Below, in pieces: positions 33,263 through 44,146 of a DNA stretch of 64,000 nucleotides; the stretch's first letter is position 1, and every line of letters begins with the position of its first letter. The stretch covers positions 62,001 through 126,000 of the forward strand of contig NZ_JAAIYP010000044.1 of assembly GCF_011022235.1 (NCBI RefSeq), written 5' to 3'. A program made the translations under genes and the position numbers. The notes under the pieces are model-generated. The model was not told where the DNA came from. It saw nothing but the letters and a program-made list of their open reading frames with translations, and did not search any database. The DNA is from Magnetospirillum aberrantis SpK. Its GTDB lineage: Bacteria; Pseudomonadota; Alphaproteobacteria; Rhodospirillales; Magnetospirillaceae.

Positions 33263-33392
33263 ATGCGGCCGAGATCAGAGGGTTCTTCTCATTTGCCGGC
33301 AACCCGCAAATTTGCTACATTCAGTCCCTCAGTGCGGCACGCCAATCGCTGTAAGCCATTGAAATTCAATGGGCCTGCCTCGGCCTCGGGAA

Positions 33393-33411
33393 AATCCTAG
33401 TCCCCCAGCCA
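33393..33411 (+). repeat. attR-like direct repeat of tRNA-Gln 3' end
   Basis: Exact 19-bp copy of 29723-29741 outside any tRNA context. Confidence 0.88.
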
Positions 33412-33485
33412 TTTACTTCGGCATTATGTAGCAAGCTCACCAAACCCCGGATAGTCAGCCCGGTGCCATTCGCCGACAATGGCGT

Positions 33486-33914
33486 ATGGCCGAGCCGCTC
33501 GCAATTACCATTCTCCGCAAGAAGCGCGACCGCATCCGCGACACCATCGCCAAGTATGAGGCGCGGCTTAAAGAGGCTCAGGCGGACCTGGCGCACGTCA
33601 TCGCGGCCTTGAGGTTGTTCGAGATCGACGGCAATGCCGATGATTTCCCAGCCTACGTCGATCTGAACCGGGTATTTCGCCGTGGCGAGACGACTTCATT
33701 CTGCCTCGAAACGCTTCGGGTCGAAGGGCCGCTGGATACCCGCGAGCTTACAGCCCGTCTCATGCGGCGAAAGGGCCTGGACGAACACGACAAGGTGCTG
33801 TCGCAGGCCATCGCGCTGAGGATCGTTCAAACGCTTCGATCTCGCGCCCGTCGTGGACTGGTAGATGGCACTACACGTCGGAAGGGTGTCTGCGTGTGGC
33901 GATTGATCGAATGA
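33486..33914 (+). CDS. hypothetical protein, 142 aa, coiled coil
   Basis: N-terminal half is a likely coiled coil (LRKKRDRIRDTIAKYEARLKEAQADLAHVIAAL). The C-terminal half looks like a winged-helix fold (FCLETLRVEGPLDTRELTARLMRRKGLDE...VDGTTRRKGVCVWRLIE), so a DNA-binding role is conceivable. No clear ribosome site before ATG 33486. It lies just outside attR, in a region of mixed mobile debris. Confidence 0.55.
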   Translation: MAEPLAITILRKKRDRIRDTIAKYEARLKEAQADLAHVIAALRLFEIDGNADDFPAYVDLNRVFRRGETTSFCLETLRVEGPLDTRELTARLMRRKGLDEHDKVLSQAIALRIVQTLRSRARRGLVDGTTRRKGVCVWRLIE

Positions 33915-33952
33915 ATGTCTTTGCAGCTATCAACGATGTCCACTTGACGCCA

Positions 33953-34246
33953 TCATTCAGTGCGCAAATCGAGGCCATCGCGGGCGATTTTGAGTAAGGC
34001 TTCGGCCACGGCGTGTAACCCAGGGTCGCCGCTCCCATCAACAACCCCACCAACCGTCGCTGTATGGAAATCCTTGGCAGACGTTTCAATCATCGCCGCC
34101 CAAACACAGGCGAAAGGAGCCAGCGCCTCACGAAAACCGGGCTTGTTTGGGTCTATGTCCAGGCGGGAAGTTAAGGCATAGAACGTGTTGCGCATGTACG
34201 TCTCTGCCGTGTCCGAGGCCTGCTTCATCGCGTTATCTGGTGTCAT
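33953..34246 (-). CDS. hypothetical protein, 97 aa
   Basis: Soluble helical protein without recognised domain. ATG 34246 is preceded by AGGGGA at a rather long distance. It sits between a hypothetical gene and the IS1595 fragment. Confidence 0.45.
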   Translation of the reverse strand: MTPDNAMKQASDTAETYMRNTFYALTSRLDIDPNKPGFREALAPFACVWAAMIETSAKDFHTATVGGVVDGSGDPGLHAVAEALLKIARDGLDLRTE

Positions 34247-34327
34247 CCATCGTCCCCTTGTCCTTGTTGAATGCAGGATATCTGCACCCCAAAGGTAGCG
34301 TTTTGCTGCGCCTTGGTCGAGCAATGG

Positions 34328-34972
34328 TTAGCAACCACGCTGCCAGTAGCCCTTCCATTGGCGGCTGACCGGATGGCTGGCGGCAGCAGCCACCACCATC
34401 ATGAACTGCTCGCCGTTGCTGACGCGGCGATGGTCTTCCCGCCAGTCCATTTCGGCGGCATAGGCGGCGAGATACGGGCCGGCGACGTGGTGGTAGGTGC
34501 CGAATTCTGCGCGGCGGAGGCGGCTGAAAAAGCTCTCGGCTTGGTTGGTGCAGCTTTCACCGTCGCTGTAGACCTCGGAATGGTTGATCCGCTTGGTCAG
34601 GAAGCGGGCGTGCAACTGGTCCCAATGCGGGGCCTCGTCGGCGTGGATGGTGCTGCCGGGCGCCACCCGCTCGTGGATGGTCGGAACGGCCGCGTCCTCG
34701 CTCTTGACCACGAAGGTCAGGGTCTTGCCGTTGCGCTCTCGGGCGACGATCACCACCCGGCGCTTGCCGTTCTGGTTCTTGCGCAGGCGGCGGTCGCGGC
34801 GGTTTTCCTTCCAGTTGGCCGGCTTCACGTAGCCGCCGAAATAGGCGCCGTCGATCTCCACCTCGCCCGAGGCCACGGCGCCGGCATCCTCGGCCGCCAT
34901 CGCCTCGCGCAGCTTGTGCGCCAGGACGAAGGCCGTCTTGTACTGGACATCGAGATCGCGGCTCAGTTGGAG
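34328..34972 (-). pseudogene. IS1595-family (ISXO2-like) transposase, C-terminal fragment
   Basis: The frame from about 34972 to the stop at 34328 encodes the DDE catalytic part of an IS1595 transposase: RDLDVQYKTAFVLAHKLREAM, the first Asp in GEVEIDGAYFGGYVKP, then STIHADEAPHWDQL and YSDGESCTNQAESFFSRLRR. The N-terminal zinc-ribbon half and left IS end are missing; the frame runs back into the adjacent peptidoglycan-binding gene in another phase. Inactive. Confidence 0.85.
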
Positions 34973-35400
34973 GTCCACCTTCCTCCCTGGGGTTTGTCGC
35001 GCGGCGTCGATTGGGGAGACCAGATGGTTGGCTCGGGCGCCTCGCCCAACAGGATACTGAGCAGGTCGGCGGGTTTCCGGGTGCCGTTGGGCTGCTGCTG
35101 GGGAAAGGTGGGCGGGGTGCGAATGTCCGGGACGTCCGGCTTTTCGTCGAAAGGCGCGCGCCGGGGCATGAACGAATTCGCCTGCGTGCCGCCGCCCAGC
35201 AGACCGCCCAGCTTGGCGATGGTCGGGCCGCCCGGCTTCAGCACCCCATCCACCTGTAGGCCGTTCTCCTTTTGGAAATCGCGGATGGCCTTGTCGGTAT
35301 TGGGATTGGCGTAGCCGCTGGGGCCGTCCTGACCGAGATCGAGATAGCCTGCCTTGCCCAGCAGGGTCTGCACCTTGGCGACGTCGGCGCGGGTGGTCAT
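34963..35400 (-). CDS. peptidoglycan-binding-domain protein, C-terminus probably replaced by IS fragment
   Basis: 145 aa. Residues 1-70 are a PG_binding_1-like domain (VQTLLGKAGYLDL...AIRDFQKENGLQVDGVLKPGGPT), paralogous to the gene at 32620 and sharing the PGGPT end, followed by a Pro-rich linker. The last residues (GGRWTSN) run to or across the junction with the IS1595 fragment, so the natural C-terminus is likely lost. Could still be expressed; the upstream neighbour is an IS256 remnant transcribed divergently. Confidence 0.6.
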   Translation of the reverse strand: MTTRADVAKVQTLLGKAGYLDLGQDGPSGYANPNTDKAIRDFQKENGLQVDGVLKPGGPTIAKLGGLLGGGTQANSFMPRRAPFDEKPDVPDIRTPPTFPQQQPNGTRKPADLLSILLGEAPEPTIWSPQSTPRDKPQGGRWTSN

Positions 35401-35456
35401 CGTCGATCTTCGGTAGGGTTTGGTTGCGACCTTCAACCGAACCAAGGATCAAGACG

Positions 35457-35670
35457 ATGACCAATGAGATGATGAGCCTTCGCGGGCTGCTGGAAAAGAG
35501 CGCAGACGCCGACCTGCTGCGCGAGATGATCGGCTTTGCCGCCGAGCGGCTGATGGAACTGGAGGTGGCGACGCTGACCGGCGCCGGGCACGGCGAGCGT
35601 AATCCCGCCGACCGGCTCACACACCGCAATGGGCATGACCGGCATCTCCAAGAGCCAGGTGTCGCGCCTG
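35457..35670 (+). pseudogene. IS256 (Mutator)-family transposase remnant with internal deletion
   Basis: Begins like an IS256 transposase (MTNEMMSLRGLLEKSADADLLREMI, then MELEVATLTGAGHGERNPADRLTHRNG) and jumps at about 35635 directly to the downstream MTGISKSQVSRL segment in another frame, after which similarity ends. The DDE core is gone. It lies about 80 bp from tRNA-Glu. Confidence 0.8.
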
Positions 35671-35748
35671 ATCGCGTTGTCCATCATGGACAACGGGCCA
35701 TTCAACAACGTGGCGGATTTTGCTGGAAAATCAACACGCTAGCGGAAT

Positions 35749-35824
35749 TGGCGTCCCCAAGGGGATTCGAACCCCTGTCGCCGCCGTGAAAGGGCGGTGT
35801 CCTAGGCCTCTAGACGATGGGGAC
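35749..35824 (-). tRNA. tRNA-Glu (anticodon TTC)
   Basis: On the minus strand: acceptor GTCCCCA/TGGGGAC, anticodon arm CCGCC-CTTTCAC-GGCGG with TTC, T-arm GGGGTTCGAATCCCC, CCA encoded. It borders IS debris on its 3' side. Confidence 0.97.
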
Positions 35825-35900
35825 GTCGAGGCAAGGCGCGCTTTATAACCTCGACCGAGGGAGAGGGCAAGGCCTCTTTTTAAAAAAATCGATGGCCGAA

Positions 35901-35934
35901 AAGAAAGGGGCGGCTTCGGTTTCGAAGCCGCCCC
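35901..35934 (-). terminator. Rho-independent terminator of cstA-ybdD
   Basis: Perfect 12-bp stem (35907-35918 with 35923-35934), GTTT loop; the minus strand continues CTTTCTTTTC. Confidence 0.85.
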
Positions 35935-35941
35935 AGAAGGT

Positions 35942-36148
35942 CTAGCAGCAACGGGTCACCGACCCGTCGCCGCCGACGCCGTAGCGGGCGTCCTGGCGAT
36001 TTCTGAAGAACTCCTCGTAGGTCATGATCGGCTCGTCCGGGTGCTGGACCATACGGTGCGCCACATAGGCGTCGTAATCCGGGATGCCCACCATAAGGCG
36101 GCTCATCTGCACCAGACGGTCCTTGATCAGCTTGAGGTCGCCAAGCAT
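35942..36148 (-). CDS. YbdD/YjiX-family small protein (CstA-associated)
   Basis: 68 aa. Typical core IPDYDAYVAHRMVQHPDEPIMTYEEFFRNRQDARYG and the C-terminal RCC. These small proteins accompany CstA/BtsT pyruvate or peptide transporters and are thought to be required for their activity. Gap to cstA is 6 bp. Confidence 0.92.
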   Translation of the reverse strand: MLGDLKLIKDRLVQMSRLMVGIPDYDAYVAHRMVQHPDEPIMTYEEFFRNRQDARYGVGGDGSVTRCC

Positions 36149-36154
36149 GTCCGC

Positions 36155-38215
<2,061 letters not shown>

Positions 38216-38375
38216 GGGACTTCTCCCCCCGATACAGGATCGAATGCTCAGTTGTAATACCACTGAAGTAATAGGGGTATTTCACCCGCGTCGTGTCTGA
38301 CCTTCGCCGAGACCGTTTGACAAAGGCGGAAAACGCGAGGCTGACAACTTGTGAATGGAAAGAAAAACAATCCGT

Positions 38376-40169
38376 TCAGCGGGCGGGGGCGGCATCGTCG
38401 ACGATCAGTTGGACCGAGGTGGTGCCTTGCCAGGTGTCGGCCCGCAAGGTGCCGGCCAAGTGGAAGGCACCGCCGCGCCCCAGAAGCAACGCTTGGCCCA
38501 TGTCGCTGTCGGCGGCGCGGAAGGCGATGGCCTTGAGGCTGGCGCCGCCCATGCCCTTGACGATCAGCCGCACATGGCCGTTGCCGACCACGTCGGCCTT
38601 GACGATGCGGGCGTCGGTGACGGCGAAGCGCGGTTCCGGGTTGCCGGCGCCAAAGGGGGCCAGTTGTCCCAACGCCTCGATCATGTCGGTGGTGCAGCCG
38701 GCGGGGTCAAGCGCGCCGTCCAGTTCCAGCACCGGCACCAGTTCTCCGGTCAATTGCGCCTGAAGCCGGGCGGCCAGGAAGGCGCGGAACTCGTCCAGTT
38801 TTTCGCGGGCCACGGTGAAGCCGGCGGCCATGGCGTGGCCGCCGCCGGCCTTCAGCACGCCGGACTGGCGGGCGGCGATGATCGCCGCGCCCAGATCCAG
38901 GCCGGGAACCGAACGCCCCGATCCCTTGCCCTCGGCGCCGTCCAGGGCCACCACGCAGGCCGGGCGGTTATAGCGTTCCTTGAGCCGGCCGGCGACGATG
39001 CCGATGACGCCGGGGTGCCAGTCCTCGCCGGCGGCCAGCACCAGCGGCAGACCGTCGTCGGCGGCGTCTTCCACCTGTTCGATGGCCTGTTGCAGGACAG
39101 CGGCCTCGATTTCCTGGCGGTCCTTGTTGTAGCCGTCCAGAACCTTGGCGATCTCGCTGGCTTCGGCCGGGTCGTCGCTGGCCAGCAGACGGGTGCCCAA
39201 CTCGGCCTCGCCGACGCGGCCGCCGGCGTTGACGCGCGGGCCGAGAAGGTAGCCCAGGTGGTAGGCGTCGGGCCGTTCCTTGACGCCGGCCACGTCGGCC
39301 AGCGCCGACAGGCCGACATTGCCGCGTTTGGCCATGACCTTGAGCCCCTGGGTGACCAGAGCGCGGTTGACGCCCTTGAGCGGCACCACGTCGCACACCG
39401 TGCCCAGGGCGACGATGTCCAGCCATTGCAGAAGGTCGGGCGGGGTGCGTCCCTGATACCAGCCCTGTTGCTTGAGCACGCGGTTGACCGCCACCGCCAC
39501 CAGGAAGGCGACGCCGACGGCGGCCAGATGGCCGTGCGGGCTGTCTTCGTCCAGGCGGTTGGGGTTGACCAGGGCGAAACAGCGCGGCAGTTCCGGCTCG
39601 GCCTCGTGGTGGTCGACGACAACCACGTCCAGCCCGGCCTCGGCCACGGCGGCCAGCGGCGCGTAAGCCGTGGTCCCGCAATCCACCGTCACCACTACGC
39701 CGACGCCTTCGGCCTGAAGTTTCAGAAGTGCCGGGGCGTTGGGGCCGTAGCCTTCGGTGATGCGGTCGGGAATGTGCACGCGCACCACCGCGCCGACCGA
39801 TTCCAGGAACAATCGCAACAGTGCCGACGAGGTGGCGCCATCCACGTCGTAATCGCCGAAGATGCCGATGGGCTCGCCGCCCATCACCGCGCGGGCCAGC
39901 CGTTCCGCCGCCTTGTCCATGTCCTTGAGGTGGAACGGGTCGGGCAACAGGTGGCGCAGGGTGGGGGTCAGGAACAACTCGGCGTCGTCCAGTCCGATGC
40001 CACGCGCCGCCAGGGCACGGCCCACCACTTCGGGCAAGTCCAGACGTTGGGCCAGCGCCAGCGCCACCCGAGGATCGCCGGCGGCCGCCTGCCACCGCCG
40101 CCCGGTCAGCGACCGCTCGACACCCAGGAAGGCCTCGGCGGTGGGAAGGGGGGCGGCGGGGACGGACAT
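38376..40169 (-). CDS. recJ: single-stranded-DNA-specific exonuclease RecJ
   Basis: 597-aa 5'-3' ssDNA exonuclease of RecFOR repair and mismatch repair. DYDVDG (106-111), the DHH motif VVVDHHEAEP, DHHA1 region GGGHAMAAGFTV and the C-terminal OB-like domain are all present, so it is complete. Last gene of the alaC-hom-glpX-recJ operon, 4 bp after glpX. Confidence 0.96.
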   Translation of the reverse strand: MSVPAAPLPTAEAFLGVERSLTGRRWQAAAGDPRVALALAQRLDLPEVVGRALAARGIGLDDAELFLTPTLRHLLPDPFHLKDMDKAAERLARAVMGGEPIGIFGDYDVDGATSSALLRLFLESVGAVVRVHIPDRITEGYGPNAPALLKLQAEGVGVVVTVDCGTTAYAPLAAVAEAGLDVVVVDHHEAEPELPRCFALVNPNRLDEDSPHGHLAAVGVAFLVAVAVNRVLKQQGWYQGRTPPDLLQWLDIVALGTVCDVVPLKGVNRALVTQGLKVMAKRGNVGLSALADVAGVKERPDAYHLGYLLGPRVNAGGRVGEAELGTRLLASDDPAEASEIAKVLDGYNKDRQEIEAAVLQQAIEQVEDAADDGLPLVLAAGEDWHPGVIGIVAGRLKERYNRPACVVALDGAEGKGSGRSVPGLDLGAAIIAARQSGVLKAGGGHAMAAGFTVAREKLDEFRAFLAARLQAQLTGELVPVLELDGALDPAGCTTDMIEALGQLAPFGAGNPEPRFAVTDARIVKADVVGNGHVRLIVKGMGGASLKAIAFRAADSDMGQALLLGRGGAFHLAGTLRADTWQGTTSVQLIVDDAAPAR

Positions 40170-40173
40170 GTGC

Positions 40174-41175
40174 TCAGCGGTCGTGCAGCTTGGCGTGTTT
40201 GTCGAAATCGTGCCGCGCCGAAAGCTGGCGGATGGTACCGGTCATCGAACGCATGACGATGGAATGGCTGATCGCGCCGCCCTTGTAAAAGCGCACGCCC
40301 TTCAGCAGATGGCCGTCGGTGATGCCGGTGGCGGCGAACATGACGTCGCCGCGCACCATCTGATCCACGTCCCATTTGGCGTTCAGATCCTGGATGCCGG
40401 CATGGCGGGCACGCTGTTTCTCGTCCTCGCTGCGCAGCATCAACCGGCACTGCATCTGGCCGCCCAGGCATTTGAGGCCGGCGGCGGCCAGCACACCCTC
40501 GGCGGCACCGCCCGAACCCATATAGAGGTCTATACCGGTTTCCGGCAGTCCGGTGGCGATGGCTCCCGAGACGTCGCCGTCATCGATCAGCACCACGCGG
40601 GCACCGGAATCGTAGATGCGGCCCAACAGGTCGGCGTGGCGCGGGCGGTCCAGCATGCACACCGTCAGCTCGGTGACCGCCATGCCCTTGGCGGCGGCGA
40701 CGCGGGCCAGGTTCTCCTCGGGTTCGCGCTCCAGGTCGATGATGCCCTTGGGCAGACGGCCGCCGACCGCGATCTTTTCCATGTAGACGTTCTGCGGCAC
40801 ATGCAGGAACGACCCCGAATCGGTGGCGGCCACCACCGACAGGGCGTTGTGGCTACCCTTGGCGCAGATGGTCACGCCTTCGATGGCGGTCAGCGCGATA
40901 TCGACGCGCGGTCCCTTGTCGGTGCCGACGTGCTCGCCGTTGTGCAGCGGCTGGTTCGGGTCCTCGGCGTCGCCGTTGACGATGACGCCGTCCATGGCCA
41001 GGCTGTTCAACGCCTCGCGCATGGCGGCGGTGGCGGCTTCGTCGGCGGATTTTTCGTCGCCGCGGCCGACCCAGCGGCCGGCGGCCAGCGCACTGGCCTC
41101 GGTGACGCGCACCACCTCAAGCGCCAGATTGCGGTCCAGGGCTTGTGGCGGCGGCACGAAGATGCGGTTGGGCAT
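40174..41175 (-). CDS. glpX: fructose-1,6-bisphosphatase class II
   Basis: 333 aa, lithium-sensitive phosphatase of gluconeogenesis. Features: GDEKSADEAA near residue 40, VNGDAEDPNQPL, IALTAIEGVTICAKG with metal-binding Asp, GGAAEGVLAAAGLKCLGG and GDVMFAATGITDG. Adjacent to hom (16 bp) and recJ (4 bp), a conserved alphaproteobacterial order. Confidence 0.95.
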   Translation of the reverse strand: MPNRIFVPPPQALDRNLALEVVRVTEASALAAGRWVGRGDEKSADEAATAAMREALNSLAMDGVIVNGDAEDPNQPLHNGEHVGTDKGPRVDIALTAIEGVTICAKGSHNALSVVAATDSGSFLHVPQNVYMEKIAVGGRLPKGIIDLEREPEENLARVAAAKGMAVTELTVCMLDRPRHADLLGRIYDSGARVVLIDDGDVSGAIATGLPETGIDLYMGSGGAAEGVLAAAGLKCLGGQMQCRLMLRSEDEKQRARHAGIQDLNAKWDVDQMVRGDVMFAATGITDGHLLKGVRFYKGGAISHSIVMRSMTGTIRQLSARHDFDKHAKLHDR

Positions 41176-41191
41176 GCGAGGACGTTCCCCC

Positions 41192-42484
41192 CTACAGGTT
41201 CTCGATGCGGATGATACGCGGCGGCTCGACCACGGCGGCCAGGGTGCCGATGCGGGCGACGGCGCGTTCCATGGCGGCCTCGGTGGTGTCGTGCAGCGTC
41301 ATGACCATGGGCACGGTCTCGCCGGGGGCGCGGCCGGGCTGGATCATCTGTTCCACCGACACCTGTTCGTCGCGAAGCGCCGCCGAGACGTCGGCCAGGA
41401 CGCCGGGGCGGTCCAACACCATCAGGCGCATGTAATAGGCCCCCTGGCGCGCCGTCATGGGGGCGGCCGGCAAGGGTGACAGCGCCGCCACCGGCACACC
41501 GAAGGTGGGAGTGCGGCAACCGCGCGCGATGTCCACCAGATCGGCGGCCACCGCCGAGGCGGTGGGACCGGCCCCGGCACCGCGTCCTTCGTAGATGGAG
41601 CGGCCGACGAAATCGCCTTCCGCCACCACCGCGTTGAACACGCCGTCGACGCGGGCGATGGGGGCGCGCACCGGCACCATGCACGGGTGCACCCGCTGTT
41701 CCACGCCCAGTTCGGTCTTGCGGGCGATGCCCAACAGCTTGATGCGATAGCCAAGCTTCTCGGCGAATTCGATGTCCACCGCCGAGATGTGGCGGATACC
41801 CTCGACATGCATGGACTGGAAATCCACCGGGGTGGCAAAGGCCAGCGAGGTCAGGATGCACAGCTTGTGGGCGGCATCGACGCCGTCGATGTCGAAGCTG
41901 GGATCGGCCTCGGCATAGCCCAGGGCCTGCGCTTCGGCCAACACGTCGGCGAAGTCGCGCCCGGTTTCGCGCATGGTGGTCAGGATGTAGTTGCAGGTGC
42001 CGTTCAGGATGCCGGTCACCTGGGCGATGGAATTGCCGGCCAGCCCTTCCTTCAGCGCCTTGATGATCGGGATGCCGCCGGCCACCGCCGCTTCGAAGGC
42101 CAGCGCCGCGCCCTTGTCCTCGGCCAGTTTGGCCAGCTGGGTGCCGTGGTGGGCCAACAGCGCCTTGTTGGCGGTGACCACCGACAGGCCGCGGGCCAGC
42201 GCGGTCTCCACCACCTGCTTGGCGATACCGTCCGAGCCGCCGATCACCTCGACCACCACGTCGACGTCGGCTTCCGCCGCCATCACGGCGGCGTCTTCGT
42301 ACCAGACGACGCTGTCGGGAATGGCCACGCCGCGATCCTTGGAGCGGTCACGGGCCGACACCGCCGCGACCTCGATGGCGCGGCCGGAGCGGGCGGCGAT
42401 GATGCCCGCGTTGTCGGCAAGCAATTTGACCAGCCCGGCACCGACGGTGCCCAGGCCGGCAACAGCGATCTTCAGGGATTTCAT
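41192..42484 (-). CDS. hom: homoserine dehydrogenase
   Basis: 430 aa; reduces aspartate semialdehyde to homoserine for Thr/Met synthesis. NAD(P) motif GLGTVGAGL at residues 10-18, NKALLAHHG, the catalytic core ILNGTCNYIL and FDIDGVDAAHKL, and a C-terminal ACT domain (YYMRLMVLDRPGVLADV) for threonine feedback inhibition. Its ATG overlaps the stop of the upstream aminotransferase by one base (TGATG), indicating coupling. Confidence 0.96.
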   Translation of the reverse strand: MKSLKIAVAGLGTVGAGLVKLLADNAGIIAARSGRAIEVAAVSARDRSKDRGVAIPDSVVWYEDAAVMAAEADVDVVVEVIGGSDGIAKQVVETALARGLSVVTANKALLAHHGTQLAKLAEDKGAALAFEAAVAGGIPIIKALKEGLAGNSIAQVTGILNGTCNYILTTMRETGRDFADVLAEAQALGYAEADPSFDIDGVDAAHKLCILTSLAFATPVDFQSMHVEGIRHISAVDIEFAEKLGYRIKLLGIARKTELGVEQRVHPCMVPVRAPIARVDGVFNAVVAEGDFVGRSIYEGRGAGAGPTASAVAADLVDIARGCRTPTFGVPVAALSPLPAAPMTARQGAYYMRLMVLDRPGVLADVSAALRDEQVSVEQMIQPGRAPGETVPMVMTLHDTTEAAMERAVARIGTLAAVVEPPRIIRIENL

Positions 42485-43713
42485 CAGCCGGACACCACGC
42501 GCTGTTTCTCGGATTCTTCCAGGATCTTGTCGTAATTGCCCAGGAACGCCTTGATGTTGCGTACCGCCTGACGGGTGCGATGGCGGTTCTCGACCAGACC
42601 GATACGGACGAAATTGTCGCCGTACTCGCCAAAGCCGATGCCCGGCGCCACCGCCACCTGGGCCTCGCGCATCAACAGCTTCGAGAACTCAAGCGAGCCG
42701 AGATGGGCGAAGGCCGGCGGAATCGGCGCCCAGGCGAACATGGTGGCGGGCGGGCTGGGCACGTCCCAGCCGGCGGCCTGAAGCCCCTCGATCAGCACGT
42801 CGCGCCGCGCCTTGTACATCTGGCGGATGTCCTCGACACAATCCTGGGGGCCGTTCAGGGCGGCGGTGGCCGCCACCTGGATGGGGGTGAAGGCGCCGTA
42901 ATCCAGGTACGACTTGATGCGGCCCAAGGCGGCGATCAGCTTCTTGTTGCCGGCGGCGAAGCCGATACGCCAGCCCGGCATGTTATAGGTCTTGGACATC
43001 GAGGTGAATTCGACGGCGATGTCCTTGGCGCCCGGCACCTGAAGGATCGAGGGCGGCGGCGTCACGTCGAAATAGATTTCGGCGTAGGCCAGGTCCGACA
43101 GGATCCAGATGCCGTGATGGCGGCAGAAATCCACCACCTGCCCATAGAAGTCCAGATTGGCCAGCAACGCGGTCGGGTTGCTGGGATAGTTCAGCACCAG
43201 GGCGATGGGCTTGGGCACCGAATGGCGCACGGCGCGGTCAAGCGCGCGCAGGAAGTCGGCGTCGGGGGTCACCGGCACATAGCGGCACGAGCCGCCGGCG
43301 ATGATGAAGCCATAGGGGTGGATGGGATAGCTGGGATTGGGCACCAGCACCACGTCGCCGGGGCTGGTGATGGCGTTGGCCAGATTGGCCAGCCCTTCCT
43401 TGGACCCCAGCGTCACGATGCATTCGCTCTCCTGGTCCAACTCGACGCCGAAGCGGCGCTGGTAATAGTTGACCAGGGCCTTGCGCAGACCGGGGATGCC
43501 GCGGCTCATGGAATAGCGGTGGGCGCGCGGATTGCGCGCGGCCTCGACCAGCTTGTCGACGATGTGTTCGGGGGTCGGCTGGTCGGGATTGCCCATGCCG
43601 AAATCGATGATGTCGTCGCCGGCGGCACGAGCTCGGGCCTTCATGGCGTTCACTTCCGCGAACACATAAGGGGGAAGGCGCTTGATCCGATGGAATTCCT
43701 GTTCCGTGCTCAT
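42484..43713 (-). CDS. alaC: AlaC-like aminotransferase (glutamate-pyruvate class)
   Basis: 409-aa PLP enzyme. Opening IKRLPPYVFAEVNAMK, DFGMGNPDQPTPEHIVDKL, YSMSRGIPGLRKAL, NYPSNPTA, PLP lysine in SMSKTYNMPGWRIGFAAGN and Arg in FVRIGLVEN are those of the AlaC group (alanine synthesis; some members act on methionine or aspartate). ATG 43713 chosen from the conserved N-terminus. First gene of the hom-glpX-recJ operon. Confidence 0.9.
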   Translation of the reverse strand: MSTEQEFHRIKRLPPYVFAEVNAMKARARAAGDDIIDFGMGNPDQPTPEHIVDKLVEAARNPRAHRYSMSRGIPGLRKALVNYYQRRFGVELDQESECIVTLGSKEGLANLANAITSPGDVVLVPNPSYPIHPYGFIIAGGSCRYVPVTPDADFLRALDRAVRHSVPKPIALVLNYPSNPTALLANLDFYGQVVDFCRHHGIWILSDLAYAEIYFDVTPPPSILQVPGAKDIAVEFTSMSKTYNMPGWRIGFAAGNKKLIAALGRIKSYLDYGAFTPIQVAATAALNGPQDCVEDIRQMYKARRDVLIEGLQAAGWDVPSPPATMFAWAPIPPAFAHLGSLEFSKLLMREAQVAVAPGIGFGEYGDNFVRIGLVENRHRTRQAVRNIKAFLGNYDKILEESEKQRVVSG

Positions 43714-43849
43714 GATGCCGATTCTTTCTTCCGCCAATCCGGCCTCGACAAACCAAGGCCGGAAAAGCCTTTCGCGAGGATTGGGAAGGGGCAGTTCTAG
43801 CGCGCCCTCGGGCAAGAATCGACACCTTTTTGGTAGGGCTGGCGTCGCG

Positions 43850-44146
43850 TTATTGCTCTTGCACCCGATGACGGCATCCCCATGCGGCCAACGTGGCGTT
43901 GATTTGGTCGCGCACGAAAAAACGCGCGGCCTCGACGTCGTAGCCTTCGGCCAGCAAGCCGTCGTAATCGGTGTGGACGTGACGGGCGTGGGCCACCAGC
44001 GCCGCCCACGCCGCCGCCTGGGGCGACGCGACGCGCAGGCCGGCGGAATCGACGGCATGGTCCAGGATGTCGGCCCGCTCGAACGCGGGCAAGGCCGGGG
44101 CCATTACCGTCAACGCCTGGGCGATGCGGTCGCGCCGTGCGGTCAA
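43850..44146 (-). CDS. DUF2293-type protein
   Basis: 98 aa. The C-terminal pattern ARHVHTDYDGLLAEGYDVEAARFFVRDQINATLAAW is characteristic of the DUF2293 family of unknown function. The start appears to be TTG at 44146 overlapping the stop codon of the upstream lipoprotein gene (TTGA), so expression depends on coupling; no ribosome site is seen. Confidence 0.7.
   Translation of the reverse strand: MTARRDRIAQALTVMAPALPAFERADILDHAVDSAGLRVASPQAAAWAALVAHARHVHTDYDGLLAEGYDVEAARFFVRDQINATLAAWGCRHRVQEQ

Larger units (their letters stand above)
29742..33411. mobile_element. decayed integrative element at tRNA-Gln (about 3.7 kb)
   Basis: Bounded by the 19-bp repeat of the tRNA 3' end. Content: integrase remnant next to attL, truncated DHH phosphoesterase, AAA ATPase, hypothetical gene, peptidoglycan-binding-domain gene with LexA-box promoter, attR. 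With the integrase catalytic domain deleted, the element is predicted to be immobile. Confidence 0.8.

Noticed and set aside
29742-33411. Same TCGA avoidance in the small tRNA-Gln element
   Set aside because: TCGA is readily found there (for example near 29890 and 29955), so the depletion is specific to the large island.
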